The translations under genes and the position numbers were made by a program. Shown here in pieces: positions 1 to 8,505 of a stretch of DNA of 50,795 bases. Source of the stretch: Caloranaerobacter ferrireducens (GTDB lineage Bacteria; Bacillota; Clostridia; Tissierellales; Thermohalobacteraceae); NCBI RefSeq assembly GCF_001730685.1, contig NZ_MDJR01000009.1, positions 1-50,795 of the forward strand, read 5' to 3'. How positions within the stretch are numbered: position 1 is the stretch's first letter; every line of letters starts with the position of its first letter. Below the pieces are notes generated by a model, which searched no databases, was not told where the DNA came from, and saw only the letters and a list, made by a program, of their open reading frames with translations.

Positions 1-203
1 AGATTTGTTTTATCATGTCAAGAACTTTTTTACTCTTATTTGTTCTTAACTTTTCGCGCTTTCGCAACGACAAGTAGTAATATAGCATATTTATTATTTC
101 ACTTCAATCTAATTTTATACTCAAAATGTCTAATTATTTTTAAATAATATGTGTTTTCTCTCTTATCCATTAAATATCTCTCTATTTTACTAATATACCA
201 GAC
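1..203. other. AT-rich intergenic stretch, nothing identified
   Basis: This stretch lies downstream of iorB at the window edge. It is AT-rich apart from a short GC-richer patch near 54-70. I see no open reading frame with a ribosome binding site, no tRNA and no clear hairpin. It may be the edge of a feature lying outside the window. Confidence 0.4.
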
Positions 204-236
204 TAAAAAAATGAAAGGGTAGGTTGATACCTACCC
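204..236 (-). terminator. Rho-independent terminator of ptb-iorAB
   Basis: A perfect 7-bp stem (GGGTAGG at 217-223 with CCTACCC at 230-236, 6-nt loop) is followed on the minus strand by a short spacer and a run of seven U at 204-210. The stem begins at the iorB stop codon, so it ends the operon. Confidence 0.85.
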
Positions 237-811
237 TAAACTAACTCCATACCCCTATTAAACGCCTTTAAGTTTATATCTATATATTTTTCTTTAACTG
301 TTTCTCTAATTGCTTCTTCCCAATTCACTTCAGTAATATTTAATGCTTTTACTAAAGCACCTAACATAATTATATTTTGAGTTCTAATATTTCCTAATTC
401 TCTAGCTGCATTTGCTGCATCTATTACAGTTGTATCTACTTTTTCTTTTAATTCCTCAATAATATTCTCAGGATATTTAACTTGACCAGTCAATACAGGA
501 ACTGAAGGAATAGAATAATTATTTATAACAAGCTTTCCATTTGGTTTAAGATATTCAATCCATCTCATAGCTTCCATTTTTTCAAAAGCTACTAAAATAT
601 CAGCTTGACCTTTTCCAATTATAGGAGAATACACCTTCTCACCGTAACGAACTTGAGTAGTAACGCTACCTCCTCTTTGTGCCATACCGTGGACTTCTGA
701 CATTTTTACATCGAAGCCAGCATCAACTAAACCTTTAGAAAGTACTTTACTTGCAAGAATTATACCTTGTCCACCAACTCCAACTAACAATATGTTCTTA
801 GTCTCTGACAT
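236..811 (-). CDS. iorB: Indolepyruvate:ferredoxin oxidoreductase, beta subunit
   Basis: Small (gamma/beta-type) subunit of the thiamine-diphosphate 2-oxoacid:ferredoxin oxidoreductase that converts aryl pyruvates (indole-, phenyl-, hydroxyphenylpyruvate) and CoA to aryl-acetyl-CoA, CO2 and reduced ferredoxin. The N-terminus shows the family's glycine-rich GVGGQGIILASKVL stretch and the HGMAQRGGSV motif around residue 40, both typical of pyruvate ferredoxin oxidoreductase gamma domains. At 191 residues it is full length. I place the start at the ATG at 809-811 rather than the GTG at 818-820, because the GTG lies inside the AGGTGGG ribosome binding site whereas the ATG sits at normal spacing. 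The iorA stop and this ATG are then one base apart, which suggests translational coupling. It is cotranscribed with iorA and probably ptb. Confidence 0.9.
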   Translation of the reverse strand: MSETKNILLVGVGGQGIILASKVLSKGLVDAGFDVKMSEVHGMAQRGGSVTTQVRYGEKVYSPIIGKGQADILVAFEKMEAMRWIEYLKPNGKLVINNYSIPSVPVLTGQVKYPENIIEELKEKVDTTVIDAANAARELGNIRTQNIIMLGALVKALNITEVNWEEAIRETVKEKYIDINLKAFNRGMELV

Positions 812-812
812 A

Positions 813-2588
813 TTACTCACCCACCTTTACTATTGCATTGAATGGACATACCTGAAGACATACATCACAGCCTACACACATTGTATCATCAATAATTGCT
901 CCAATGCCTTCTTCAAATGATATAGCAGGGCATCCTACTTTTAAGCAAAGTTTACATTGCTTACACTTATCTGATTCTACTGTACATATTTTTCTCTGAT
1001 CTAATCCATATTCTTCAATTTCTTCTTTTGGTGACTTTTTAAGAACACATGGCCACTTAGTTATAATAACTACAGGTTCATCAGTATTAATTGCCTTATC
1101 TATAGCTTTTTCAGTTTCTTCTAAGTCTAATGGATTAATAACTTCAATATGTTTAACCCCTATTGCCTCACAGATTTTTACTAAATCTATCTGTTCTGTA
1201 ACTTCACCCATCAATGTATAACCAGTACCTGGATTCTCTTGATGTCCAGTCATTCCTGTTATTCTATTATCAAGTATAATAGTTGCTGCATTACCTTTAT
1301 TGTATACAATATCTATAAGCCCAGTAATACCTGAATGGAAGAATGTAGAGTCTCCAATAACCCCAAATACTTTAGCCTCTTTTCCATTAACTTCAAATGC
1401 TTTACTAAACCCATGTCCTGCACTAACACTCGCACCCATACAAATACAAGTATCCATAGTTTCTAATGGTGGAGCTGAACCAAGAGTATAACAACCTATA
1501 TCTCCAGTTATTACAACGTTCTTCTTCTTACTTAACACATAAAATAATCCTCTATGCGGACAACCTGCACACATTGTAGGCGGTCTAGAAACAATTTTTT
1601 CACTATTCATTTCAATAATTTCTTTCTTTTCACCTAATAAAGCTTCTCTAATTATGTCAGGATTAAGCTCACCGATATTTGGTATAAGTTCTTTTCCGAT
1701 AACATCTATACCCATAGCTTTGATTTCAGTTTCTAAATATGGTTCTAATTCTTCAATTACATACAATTTATCTACCTGTTCAGCAAACTCTCTAATTTTT
1801 TGCTTTGGTAGTGGGAATGTCATGCCTAGTTTTAAGTAAGAAGCATTATCTCCAAAAACTTCTTTAGCATATTGATAAGCAACACCTGATGTAATGATAC
1901 CTATACTCTTATCATTAAATTCAACTTTATTTATTGGTGTATTATTACTGTATTCTTCTAGTTTCTTTAACTTTTCTTCTAATTTTACATGTAGTATCCT
2001 ACCATTAGCTGGTGTAGCTACATATTTAGCAATATTTTTATTATATTCTTTAATTTCTACTTCTTGTCTTTCTTCTAATTCAACTAATGTTTTACTATGG
2101 CATATTCTTGTAGTTAATCTTAAAAGAATTGGAACATCAAACATTTCACTTATTTCATAACCTAATTTAACAAAATCTTTAGCTTCTTGGCTATCACTTG
2201 GCTCAAGCATAACTAATTTTGCTGATTTTGCATAATATCTGTTATCTTGTTCGTTTTGTGAACTGTGCATTCCTGGATCATCTGCAGTTACTAAAATACA
2301 TCCTCCATTTACTCCAGTGTATGCAAAAGTGAATAAAGGATCTGCTGCTACATTAACACCCACGTGTTTCATAGCTGCAATTGCTCTTGCTCCCGCTATT
2401 GATGCACCTATTGCTACTTCTAAAGCAACTTTTTCGTTTGGTGCCCATTCAGAATAAATTTCTTTATATTTTGCTATGTTTTCTAGTATCTCCGTACTAG
2501 GAGTACCAGGATAAGCTGAAGCCACAGTAACCCCTGCTTCATATGCACCACGAGCTACAGCTTCATTACCAGTTAATAGTCTTTTCAT
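813..2588 (-). CDS. iorA: Indolepyruvate:ferredoxin oxidoreductase, alpha subunit
   Basis: Large catalytic subunit, 591 residues, in the family's usual range. The N-terminal pyrimidine-binding domain starts with the characteristic GNEAVARGAYEAGV and AYPGTPSTEI. The thiamine-diphosphate domain carries CAGCPHRG near residue 340 and GDSTFFHSG near 410. The last 50 residues form a ferredoxin-like domain with two cysteine clusters (CKQCKLC...CP and CVGCDVC...CP) that hold 4Fe-4S clusters passing electrons to ferredoxin. The enzyme decarboxylates transaminated aromatic amino acids in fermenting anaerobes. It lies between ptb (22 bp upstream) and iorB, so aryl-acetyl-CoA made here could pass directly to the phosphotransacylase for energy conservation (inference from gene order). 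Confidence 0.93.
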   Translation of the reverse strand: MKRLLTGNEAVARGAYEAGVTVASAYPGTPSTEILENIAKYKEIYSEWAPNEKVALEVAIGASIAGARAIAAMKHVGVNVAADPLFTFAYTGVNGGCILVTADDPGMHSSQNEQDNRYYAKSAKLVMLEPSDSQEAKDFVKLGYEISEMFDVPILLRLTTRICHSKTLVELEERQEVEIKEYNKNIAKYVATPANGRILHVKLEEKLKKLEEYSNNTPINKVEFNDKSIGIITSGVAYQYAKEVFGDNASYLKLGMTFPLPKQKIREFAEQVDKLYVIEELEPYLETEIKAMGIDVIGKELIPNIGELNPDIIREALLGEKKEIIEMNSEKIVSRPPTMCAGCPHRGLFYVLSKKKNVVITGDIGCYTLGSAPPLETMDTCICMGASVSAGHGFSKAFEVNGKEAKVFGVIGDSTFFHSGITGLIDIVYNKGNAATIILDNRITGMTGHQENPGTGYTLMGEVTEQIDLVKICEAIGVKHIEVINPLDLEETEKAIDKAINTDEPVVIITKWPCVLKKSPKEEIEEYGLDQRKICTVESDKCKQCKLCLKVGCPAISFEEGIGAIIDDTMCVGCDVCLQVCPFNAIVKVGE

Positions 2589-2610
2589 TTTTTACACCCC
2601 TTTACATTTT

Positions 2611-3519
2611 TTATCTATTTGCAGCTATTACACTACCTAAAGCTATTGAATTCAATTTAGCTTCATGAGTATCTGCTCTTGAAACTAATACAACTGGTAC
2701 TTTAGCTCCCATAATAATTCCTGCTGATTGAGCTTTAGCAAAATAAGTTAAGCTCTTACCTACACCATTACCCATCTCAATATTTGGCATAAGTAACACA
2801 TCTGCATCTCCTGCAACTTCGCTTTCAAACTTTTTAATTCTTGCTGCTTCTTTAGATATAGCTAAATCTAATGCCAAAGGACCTTCAATAATTACTCCTT
2901 CACCAAATTCTTTGTTTTCTCCTAATTCTTTTAAACTATTAGCATCAACAGTAGCTGGCATTTTAGGTGAAACTTTTTCTTTTGCTGCTAATACAGCTAT
3001 TTTTACAGTTTCATATCCTAAAGCTTTACAAGCTTTAATTGCATTTTTTGCAATTTTAACCTTTTCTTCTAATCCTGGTGCAATATTCATACCACCATCA
3101 GTCAAGAAAAGCAATTTATGATAAGTTGGTACTTCATATACCATAACATGACTTAATAGACTATCTGTTCTTAAACCATATTCCTTATTTAAAACTTCTT
3201 TAAGTAGAATAGATGTATCAATTAGCCCTTTCATTACAAAATCCGCTTTTCCATCATTTACATACATTACTGCAGTTTTAGCTGTCTCAGCTAAGTCTTT
3301 TACATCAACTTTCTCAAACTTTTCAATATCTAAACCATATTTACTAGCTATGTTTGTTGTTTCTTCAATATCTCCAATAAGAATTGGTTCTACAATTCCC
3401 TCTTTAGCTGCATCGCATACAGCCTTCAAAACTTCATAATCTTGAGAAGCCGCTACAGCAAGCTTCATTGTTTTTTGCTCTTTAGCCATACTCAACAATT
3501 CTTTTAGACTCTTTATCAT
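2611..3519 (-). CDS. ptb: Phosphate butyryltransferase family phosphotransacylase
   Basis: Member of the phosphate acetyl/butyryltransferase family, which exchanges CoA for phosphate on a short-chain acyl-CoA to give acyl-phosphate for ATP synthesis by a kinase. It keeps the recognisable clostridial Ptb blocks: VMKGLIDTSILL, LLFLTDGGMN, GPLALDLAIS, LMPNIEMGN and SRADTHEAKLNSIAL. Length is 302 residues from the ATG at 3517-3519. The in-frame GTG nine bases upstream overlaps the AAGGGGTG ribosome binding site, and the ATG gives MIKS, the same N-terminus as clostridial Ptb. No butyrate kinase gene is adjacent. Next to iorAB the true substrate could be aryl-acetyl- or branched acyl-CoA rather than butyryl-CoA, which is inference. 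Confidence 0.88.
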   Translation of the reverse strand: MIKSLKELLSMAKEQKTMKLAVAASQDYEVLKAVCDAAKEGIVEPILIGDIEETTNIASKYGLDIEKFEKVDVKDLAETAKTAVMYVNDGKADFVMKGLIDTSILLKEVLNKEYGLRTDSLLSHVMVYEVPTYHKLLFLTDGGMNIAPGLEEKVKIAKNAIKACKALGYETVKIAVLAAKEKVSPKMPATVDANSLKELGENKEFGEGVIIEGPLALDLAISKEAARIKKFESEVAGDADVLLMPNIEMGNGVGKSLTYFAKAQSAGIIMGAKVPVVLVSRADTHEAKLNSIALGSVIAANR

Positions 3520-3659
3520 AGTCTTCACCCCTTATGATATCGTTTTCCCGTAAACAAAACTTATTTATATTTTATCATAGTTTTACTATATTTTTATTTT
3601 ATTCTTATATATTAACTGTTAAATTATTTTAATATTTAAACTGTTTTAATAATTTATAG

Positions 3660-3776
3660 AACAAAATCTTCGATTTAAATATTATAAGGAAGATTTTGTT
3701 GAAATCCAAAAACGGAATTTATATAGAAAATTATCCACAGTTTAATAAAGAATATAATTTCCTATGGATTATAAAA
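3660..3776 (+). repeat. 117-bp two-hairpin dispersed repeat, copy A
   Basis: This block matches the reverse complement of 15912-16028 over 117 ungapped positions with about 15 mismatches (hand-counted, about 87% identity). Hairpin 1 is a perfect 12-bp stem (3660-3671 with 3689-3700). Hairpin 2 pairs AATCCA at 3703-3708 with TGGATT at 3765-3770 and the adjacent GGAA...TTCC segments. A perfect DnaA-box 9-mer TTATCCACA lies at 3731-3739. The block is between ptb and the TPR gene and runs into the TPR gene's terminator U-tract. Confidence 0.85.
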
Positions 3777-3802
3777 AAAAGAAATGACTATCGAGTCATT
3801 TC
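3772..3802 (-). terminator. Terminator of the TPR-gene operon
   Basis: Perfect 9-bp stem (3781-3789 with 3794-3802, 4-nt loop ATCG) followed on the minus strand by eight U. The stem overlaps the last codons and stop of the TPR gene (3788). Confidence 0.85.
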
Positions 3803-4927
3803 CTCTATCCTTTCAATTTCCTTCATACACGCTATAGTTATTTCATCTAAAGGATTTTCATCATATGCTTTTTGTATGTCTTCTTTAGCTTTATCTATAA
3901 TACCCATTTGAAGATATGTCATACCTCTATTACATAATATTTCATAGTCTTTAGGTCTTTTTTTGTAGGCTTCTGTAAATCTTTCAATAGCTTCTTCAAA
4001 TTGTCCTAAATTTGCTAAGCAAAGGCCTAATTCATTTAATGCATCTACTTGCCCTGGTACTATACTCAGTACACTTTCAAATTCTTCCTTTGCTTTAACA
4101 AAATCACCTATCTGTCTATACCCTAAACCTATTATAAATAATAAATTCCACCAATCTGAATATTTTTCTTTCAGAGGTAATAGCTTTTCAAGCCCTTTTA
4201 CAGGGTTTCCAGTAAATATTTCGTTATATCCTTCTTCATAAATTATATCATCCTGTATTTCTAAAAGACTTAGTTTTATTTCTTCTTTTAGTTCTTCATT
4301 TTCACTTAGTGTCAAAAACTTTTCCCACATAATCTTACATTTAATAAATTGCTTGTTTAATTTATAATGATAGCCAAGTTTGTAATATGCTAGAGAATAA
4401 GCAGTATCTATTTCAAGTATATTCTCAAATTGTCTTGTTGACTCATTTATAAATAAATTAGCTTTTTTTTCATTTCTTAATTCTAAATATTTTTTAGCTT
4501 TTTCTTCTAAAGCTACTCCATAATTATATAAACCATCCACATTTTCTTTATTTAATGTTATCAATGATCTCAAATATATTAAACCGTCATCAAGTAAACC
4601 TTCTTTAATAAATTTCACACCATTATATAGTATAAAATCTTCAATTTTTTCATCAAAACTGTACAAAATATCCTTATATTTATCAATATAGGGAAAATTA
4701 GAATCAACACCAATTGTATATATCATACCTCTAATTATTGAAGAAATCTTTATTTCATCTTGAGCTCTTCTTTCCTTTATCTCTGTAATCAACTCATCAA
4801 CTAAAATAGGTAAAGGTATATTTGAATCTATTATAAATCTATTAAATTTAGTTTTTGTACCTGGCTTTAATTCAATAAAAGTTAAGTTCTCAGTTTTTTG
4901 TTTAAAAAACTTCTCAATCTCCTTCAT
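3788..4927 (-). CDS. Tetratricopeptide-repeat protein
   Basis: This 379-residue protein has no signal peptide or membrane segment, so it is probably cytoplasmic. The C-terminal third holds at least two consecutive TPR units (around residues 290-365, with ALNELGLCLANLGQFEEAIERF and the following NRGMTYLQMGIIDKA). Weaker helical repeats extend back to about residue 150. TPR arrays are protein-binding scaffolds, and the partner here is unknown. The start ATG is preceded by AAGGTGATG. It lies 25 bp downstream of a membrane protein that overlaps a radical SAM gene, so the three genes look like one transcript ending at the terminator at 3772. Confidence 0.7.
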   Translation of the reverse strand: MKEIEKFFKQKTENLTFIELKPGTKTKFNRFIIDSNIPLPILVDELITEIKERRAQDEIKISSIIRGMIYTIGVDSNFPYIDKYKDILYSFDEKIEDFILYNGVKFIKEGLLDDGLIYLRSLITLNKENVDGLYNYGVALEEKAKKYLELRNEKKANLFINESTRQFENILEIDTAYSLAYYKLGYHYKLNKQFIKCKIMWEKFLTLSENEELKEEIKLSLLEIQDDIIYEEGYNEIFTGNPVKGLEKLLPLKEKYSDWWNLLFIIGLGYRQIGDFVKAKEEFESVLSIVPGQVDALNELGLCLANLGQFEEAIERFTEAYKKRPKDYEILCNRGMTYLQMGIIDKAKEDIQKAYDENPLDEITIACMKEIERIEEMTR

Positions 4928-4952
4928 TCTTCATCACCTTTTCTAAACTTAA

Positions 4953-5720
4953 TTAATATAAATCCCTCATAAATTTTCTCTTTCTTATTGTACTTGTACT
5001 CAATATATCGAACAATACACCTCTATAAATCATCATATAAGTAAATACCACTTGTCCAATTAAATACATTAAAATACTTCCTAAAGATGGATTTACACTT
5101 AATCCTATATGTATCATGAATACATTACTCAAAATTTTTCCTGTTAAAAAGTAAGTTATTAAAATAAATATTGAGTTTGATACAAACCACTGGATAAAAT
5201 TTTCCTTAATAAAATAATAAGAATACTGTATAGAATCCCAAGGTGATAAATCTTTTAAATAGATAGTTTCAGGTAGTGAATTTAAAAATACAAAAATTAA
5301 TAAATTAATAATAAAACCAATAACTGTATAAGGAATAAAACTTGATAAAATAGGTGTAATAAATAAACTTAAAATATAATTTGCCATCCATCCTATGAAA
5401 AGTATCCCATATATTTTCCAAATGAAAGCTTTAAAACCATACTTAAAATCAAATAAAGTAAATTTTCCATATCTAATTACGTTGTATAAAAGATATAAAT
5501 AGTTAGATATAAATGAACTTAAAGCTAATGCCAGAACAACCCCAGCAATTATTGACAAAACTCCCCTAAATAATATTCCTATTAATGCAAACAACGCAAA
5601 ATTAAGAATTGCGTAAACAAATCCTGTAAAGATTAATAGCCAATTTTTCAATATAAGATTATATGACTTCTTTAATGTAGTTTTATTAATATAAATTAAA
5701 TCATTTATTATTTCCAACAC
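4953..5720 (-). CDS. Polytopic membrane protein of unknown function
   Basis: About 255 residues with roughly six hydrophobic membrane-spanning stretches and a basic C-terminal tail (RKRKF). I do not recognise the family; it has the general look of clostridial integral membrane proteins of unknown function. The reading frame is open to a GTG at 5726, but that codon sits inside the AAGGAGTG ribosome binding site. The GTG at 5718-5720 (or TTG at 5715-5717) has better spacing. It overlaps the 3' end of the upstream radical SAM gene, so translation is probably coupled. Confidence 0.6.
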   Translation of the reverse strand: MLEIINDLIYINKTTLKKSYNLILKNWLLIFTGFVYAILNFALFALIGILFRGVLSIIAGVVLALALSSFISNYLYLLYNVIRYGKFTLFDFKYGFKAFIWKIYGILFIGWMANYILSLFITPILSSFIPYTVIGFIINLLIFVFLNSLPETIYLKDLSPWDSIQYSYYFIKENFIQWFVSNSIFILITYFLTGKILSNVFMIHIGLSVNPSLGSILMYLIGQVVFTYMMIYRGVLFDILSTSTIRKRKFMRDLY

Positions 5721-7506
5721 TTTCACTCCTTATTTTTTTCATTTCTTCAGTTATATCATATACTTCTACTTTTTTAAATACTTTTTTATCTTCATTATAT
5801 TTAAAAAGCACAATACTTTCTTTATACAATATTTTATCTACATCAAAATCATTTTTTATAAAATCTAATATATCCAGTATAAATACTTCAAAATGAACCT
5901 TATTAATTATTTTTTTAGCTGGAATATCTGTAAATTCTTTCATGTATTTATTAACATACGATTCATTTTGCAGAAATTTATGAACAATATTTCTATCATC
6001 AATTTTCTTGCTTGACTTCATAAACTCAGGCAAATTAGAAGTTTTATTATTAAGTAAAAAGTCATATTTTAATAATTCTCTGAATACCTCTATATTACTA
6101 TTTATCCTATCAAAATAGTAATTATAGAATATTTTATATAAACTAGCCTTACTATGAGAAATCGAATCAAGTCTATGCTGTTCCCAATAGCTACTAAAAT
6201 CTTCGAAAAAATCAAAAGGTGTTTCATAATAATTTTTAATAACATAGTTTAAACTATTTTCAAAGCTTCTGCTGTTTGAATATTTTTCTAGCAAATCTTC
6301 AATAGACTTTAGTTTTAGCATTTCTTCATAAGTTATATAATTATTTTTAAGTACCTCATAAGGTGGTTTATCTAAAAACTTAAACCCATATTTGTCACAT
6401 TCTCTTCTTAGCCCAGAACCTTTAAGAAGCTTTAAAAAGCCTAATTGCAGCATATCTGGTTGCAAATTATACACATCATTAAATGATTTTTTGAAACTAA
6501 TATAGTCTTCATATGGTAAACCGGCTATTAAATCTAGATGCTGATGAATATTTTCATAACTTTTTATTTTTTTTACAACCTTACTTAATCTATCAAAATT
6601 AGTTTTTCTACTAATAGCTTCTAACGTTTTATCATTAGTTGACTGAACTCCTATTTCAAACTGAAATAAACCTTCTGGCACACATTTAAGAAAATCTAAC
6701 ATCTCATCATCTAAAAGATGTGCTGTAACTTCAAAATGAAAATTTATATTCTTTACATTTTGTGCCATTATAAATTTCATAATTTCCAGAGCATAGGCCT
6801 TTTTTGCATTAAAAGTCCTATCTACAAATTTTACCTGTTTTACTCCTGCTTTGATAAGTTTTAGCAAATCTTCTTTTACTCTATCAATAGTAAAATATCT
6901 TACTCCTTTTATAGTTGATGATAAACAAAATTGACAATTAAAAGGACATCCTCTAGAACTTTCAAAATAGACAATTTTGTCCTTAAATTCACTTAAATCA
7001 TCTTCATATGGAGAGGGAATCATATCAAGATTAGAAATCAAAGGTCTAGGGCTATTTACAATTATTCTTTCATCTTCTCTAAATATTAGTCCTTTTATAT
7101 TATCATAATTCTCTATACCTTCATCTAGGTGTTTCAATAATTCCTTAAATGTTTCTTCTCCTTCTCCATATATTATAAAGTCAATAAAATCATATTTTCT
7201 TAAAATTTTATCTCCATCAAAAGAAACCTCTGGTCCACCTAAGATAATCTTAGTTTGTGGTCTTACAATTTTCAATCTTTCACAAATTTCTAAAGTCTTT
7301 TCAATATTCCAGATATAACATGAAAAAGCTAAAACATCAGGAGCTTGTTTGAAAATTTCTCCTGTAATATACTCACTATTCTGATTAATTGTAAACTCCA
7401 TAAGTTTAATATTGTTAAATGAATCTTTACAGTAACTCTTTAGATATCTGATTGACAAAGAAGAGTGAATATATTTTGAATTTAGCGTAGATATTACTAT
7501 ATTCAT
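5701..7506 (-). CDS. B12-binding-domain radical SAM protein (DUF4080 type)
   Basis: This 601-residue protein has an N-terminal cobalamin-binding-like Rossmann domain (residues about 1-140, with ILGGPEVSFD near 88-97 and YGEGEETF near 113). The radical SAM core follows, whose CxxxCxxC cluster is C187, C191 and C194 (RGCPFNCQFC). The C-terminal ~200 residues match the extension seen in the clostridial DUF4080 class (recalled, not searched). Members use S-adenosylmethionine and a 4Fe-4S cluster for methylation or rearrangement; the substrate of this class is not known to me. No tRNA-type TRAM domain is evident, so I do not call it MiaB-like. It heads the radical SAM, membrane protein and TPR gene run. 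Confidence 0.8.
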   Translation of the reverse strand: MNIVISTLNSKYIHSSLSIRYLKSYCKDSFNNIKLMEFTINQNSEYITGEIFKQAPDVLAFSCYIWNIEKTLEICERLKIVRPQTKIILGGPEVSFDGDKILRKYDFIDFIIYGEGEETFKELLKHLDEGIENYDNIKGLIFREDERIIVNSPRPLISNLDMIPSPYEDDLSEFKDKIVYFESSRGCPFNCQFCLSSTIKGVRYFTIDRVKEDLLKLIKAGVKQVKFVDRTFNAKKAYALEIMKFIMAQNVKNINFHFEVTAHLLDDEMLDFLKCVPEGLFQFEIGVQSTNDKTLEAISRKTNFDRLSKVVKKIKSYENIHQHLDLIAGLPYEDYISFKKSFNDVYNLQPDMLQLGFLKLLKGSGLRRECDKYGFKFLDKPPYEVLKNNYITYEEMLKLKSIEDLLEKYSNSRSFENSLNYVIKNYYETPFDFFEDFSSYWEQHRLDSISHSKASLYKIFYNYYFDRINSNIEVFRELLKYDFLLNNKTSNLPEFMKSSKKIDDRNIVHKFLQNESYVNKYMKEFTDIPAKKIINKVHFEVFILDILDFIKNDFDVDKILYKESIVLFKYNEDKKVFKKVEVYDITEEMKKIRSESVGNNK

Positions 7507-7537
7507 TTATCGTACCTTCCTTCTTATATTCATATAG

Positions 7538-7621
7538 AAAAGCAGCACTAAACTGTTTAGAACTTGTTTACAAAGTAAAATATTTATGAAAATAAGTTTG
7601 TCAAAAGTCTAAAAGCAGCAC
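7538..7621. repeat. 11-bp direct repeats flanking the foldback relic
   Basis: AAAAGCAGCAC occurs at 7538-7548 and again at 7611-7621, bracketing the short foldback relic (7564-7610). The second copy directly abuts the relic and is also part of the GNAT terminator stem, so it may be a target-site duplication or simply a duplicated terminator half. Confidence 0.45.
7564..7610 (-). repeat. Internally deleted relic of the 250-bp foldback element
   Basis: Read on the minus strand, positions 7564-7595 match 13852-13883 exactly over 32 bases. The remainder (to 7610) matches the other end of that element, 13634-13652, at 17 of 19 positions. The two ends are joined at a shared TTAT, and about 200 bp of palindrome is missing, as expected for deletion of a large hairpin between short direct repeats. 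Confidence 0.8.
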
Positions 7622-7631
7622 AAAGCTGCTT
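7608..7631 (-). terminator. Probable terminator of the GNAT gene
   Basis: A 7-bp stem, AAGCAGC (7613-7619) with GCTGCTT (7625-7631), followed on the minus strand by a short U-rich tract. It lies just 25 bp past the GNAT stop codon. Confidence 0.55.
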
Positions 7632-7655
7632 AATAAAAGTTTATCCTTTATCTAT

Positions 7656-8387
7656 TTATTTTACTCCAAACCAGACAATTTCACCATACCTTTTAAAACC
7701 AATCGACTCTGCTAATTTTATTGAAGGTGTATTGTTAACTACAATATGAACATAAGGAGTCCAGCCAATGTCAAATACTTTTTTTGCAAGGTCAATACTA
7801 ACAGATACAGCTAACCCCTTACCTCTATATTCTTCCTTTGTATACATTATACCCATTGAACCGTCTTCTCTAACTACAGCCCAAGAAATGGGATTACCAT
7901 TTTTATCAAAAATAGCTGATGAAGGTCTATTTTTAATACAATTAGTTATATATTCTAGAGAATTTTCACTTTTATATGTATAATATTCATTTACAACTAC
8001 TGCATCTTCAACTCTCAACTCTTTCACTTCATGTCTAATTCTAGTCAAATCTAGATTATTTTTGTCCATATAATACAAATAACATGGTTCTTCCCACTCA
8101 ATTTCCTCACTATTTTTTACTAAATCATAATATTTCTTTAACACACCTGCAAATCTTTGTCCTTTCAAGTTTATATTCTCTAGCATCTTTCTAGCTACTT
8201 CATCTTCTGGAGAATATATTATATTCCATTTATCCGACTTTAATATAAATCCTCTAGGTTTACTTATGTTGTCTACAATAATCCCCCAATTCTTTGTAAA
8301 TCTCATTTTGCCTAAAGCATTTATTGTAGCTATTTTATCATAATTTAGCAAATGCTTTATTGATTCTATATTAGATATAGAATGCAT
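7656..8387 (-). CDS. GNAT-family N-acetyltransferase
   Basis: This 243-residue protein has a C-terminal GNAT domain, with the acetyl-CoA pyrophosphate-binding loop seen as YRGKGLAVSVS near residues 190-200. It is followed by NNTPSIKLAESIGFKRYGE, the usual beta5/alpha4 region. The N-terminal ~120 residues resemble those of two-domain acyltransferases (GLYAT/FR47-like arrangement). It would transfer an acyl group from CoA to an amine; the substrate is unknown. I chose the ATG at 8385-8387 because the upstream in-frame GTG overlaps the AGGGAGAG ribosome binding site. It is a single-gene unit. Confidence 0.75.
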   Translation of the reverse strand: MHSISNIESIKHLLNYDKIATINALGKMRFTKNWGIIVDNISKPRGFILKSDKWNIIYSPEDEVARKMLENINLKGQRFAGVLKKYYDLVKNSEEIEWEEPCYLYYMDKNNLDLTRIRHEVKELRVEDAVVVNEYYTYKSENSLEYITNCIKNRPSSAIFDKNGNPISWAVVREDGSMGIMYTKEEYRGKGLAVSVSIDLAKKVFDIGWTPYVHIVVNNTPSIKLAESIGFKRYGEIVWFGVK

Positions 8388-8478
8388 TACAGCCACTCTC
8401 CCTTCATCTGCTGACTATATTATACCACAGGGCATAAAGGTTTCAATCTTTTTAATACTGTCTACAGCTATATAAATT

Positions 8479-8487
8479 TGATATAAT
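8479..8487 (+). promoter_or_regulatory. Extended -10 promoter for the 286-residue protein
   Basis: TGATATAAT is a perfect TGn-extended -10 box 19 bp upstream of the start codon region. No good -35 is seen, which is normal for extended -10 promoters. Confidence 0.5.
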
Positions 8488-8505
8488 CAATTAAGGGGTG
8501 ATTTT

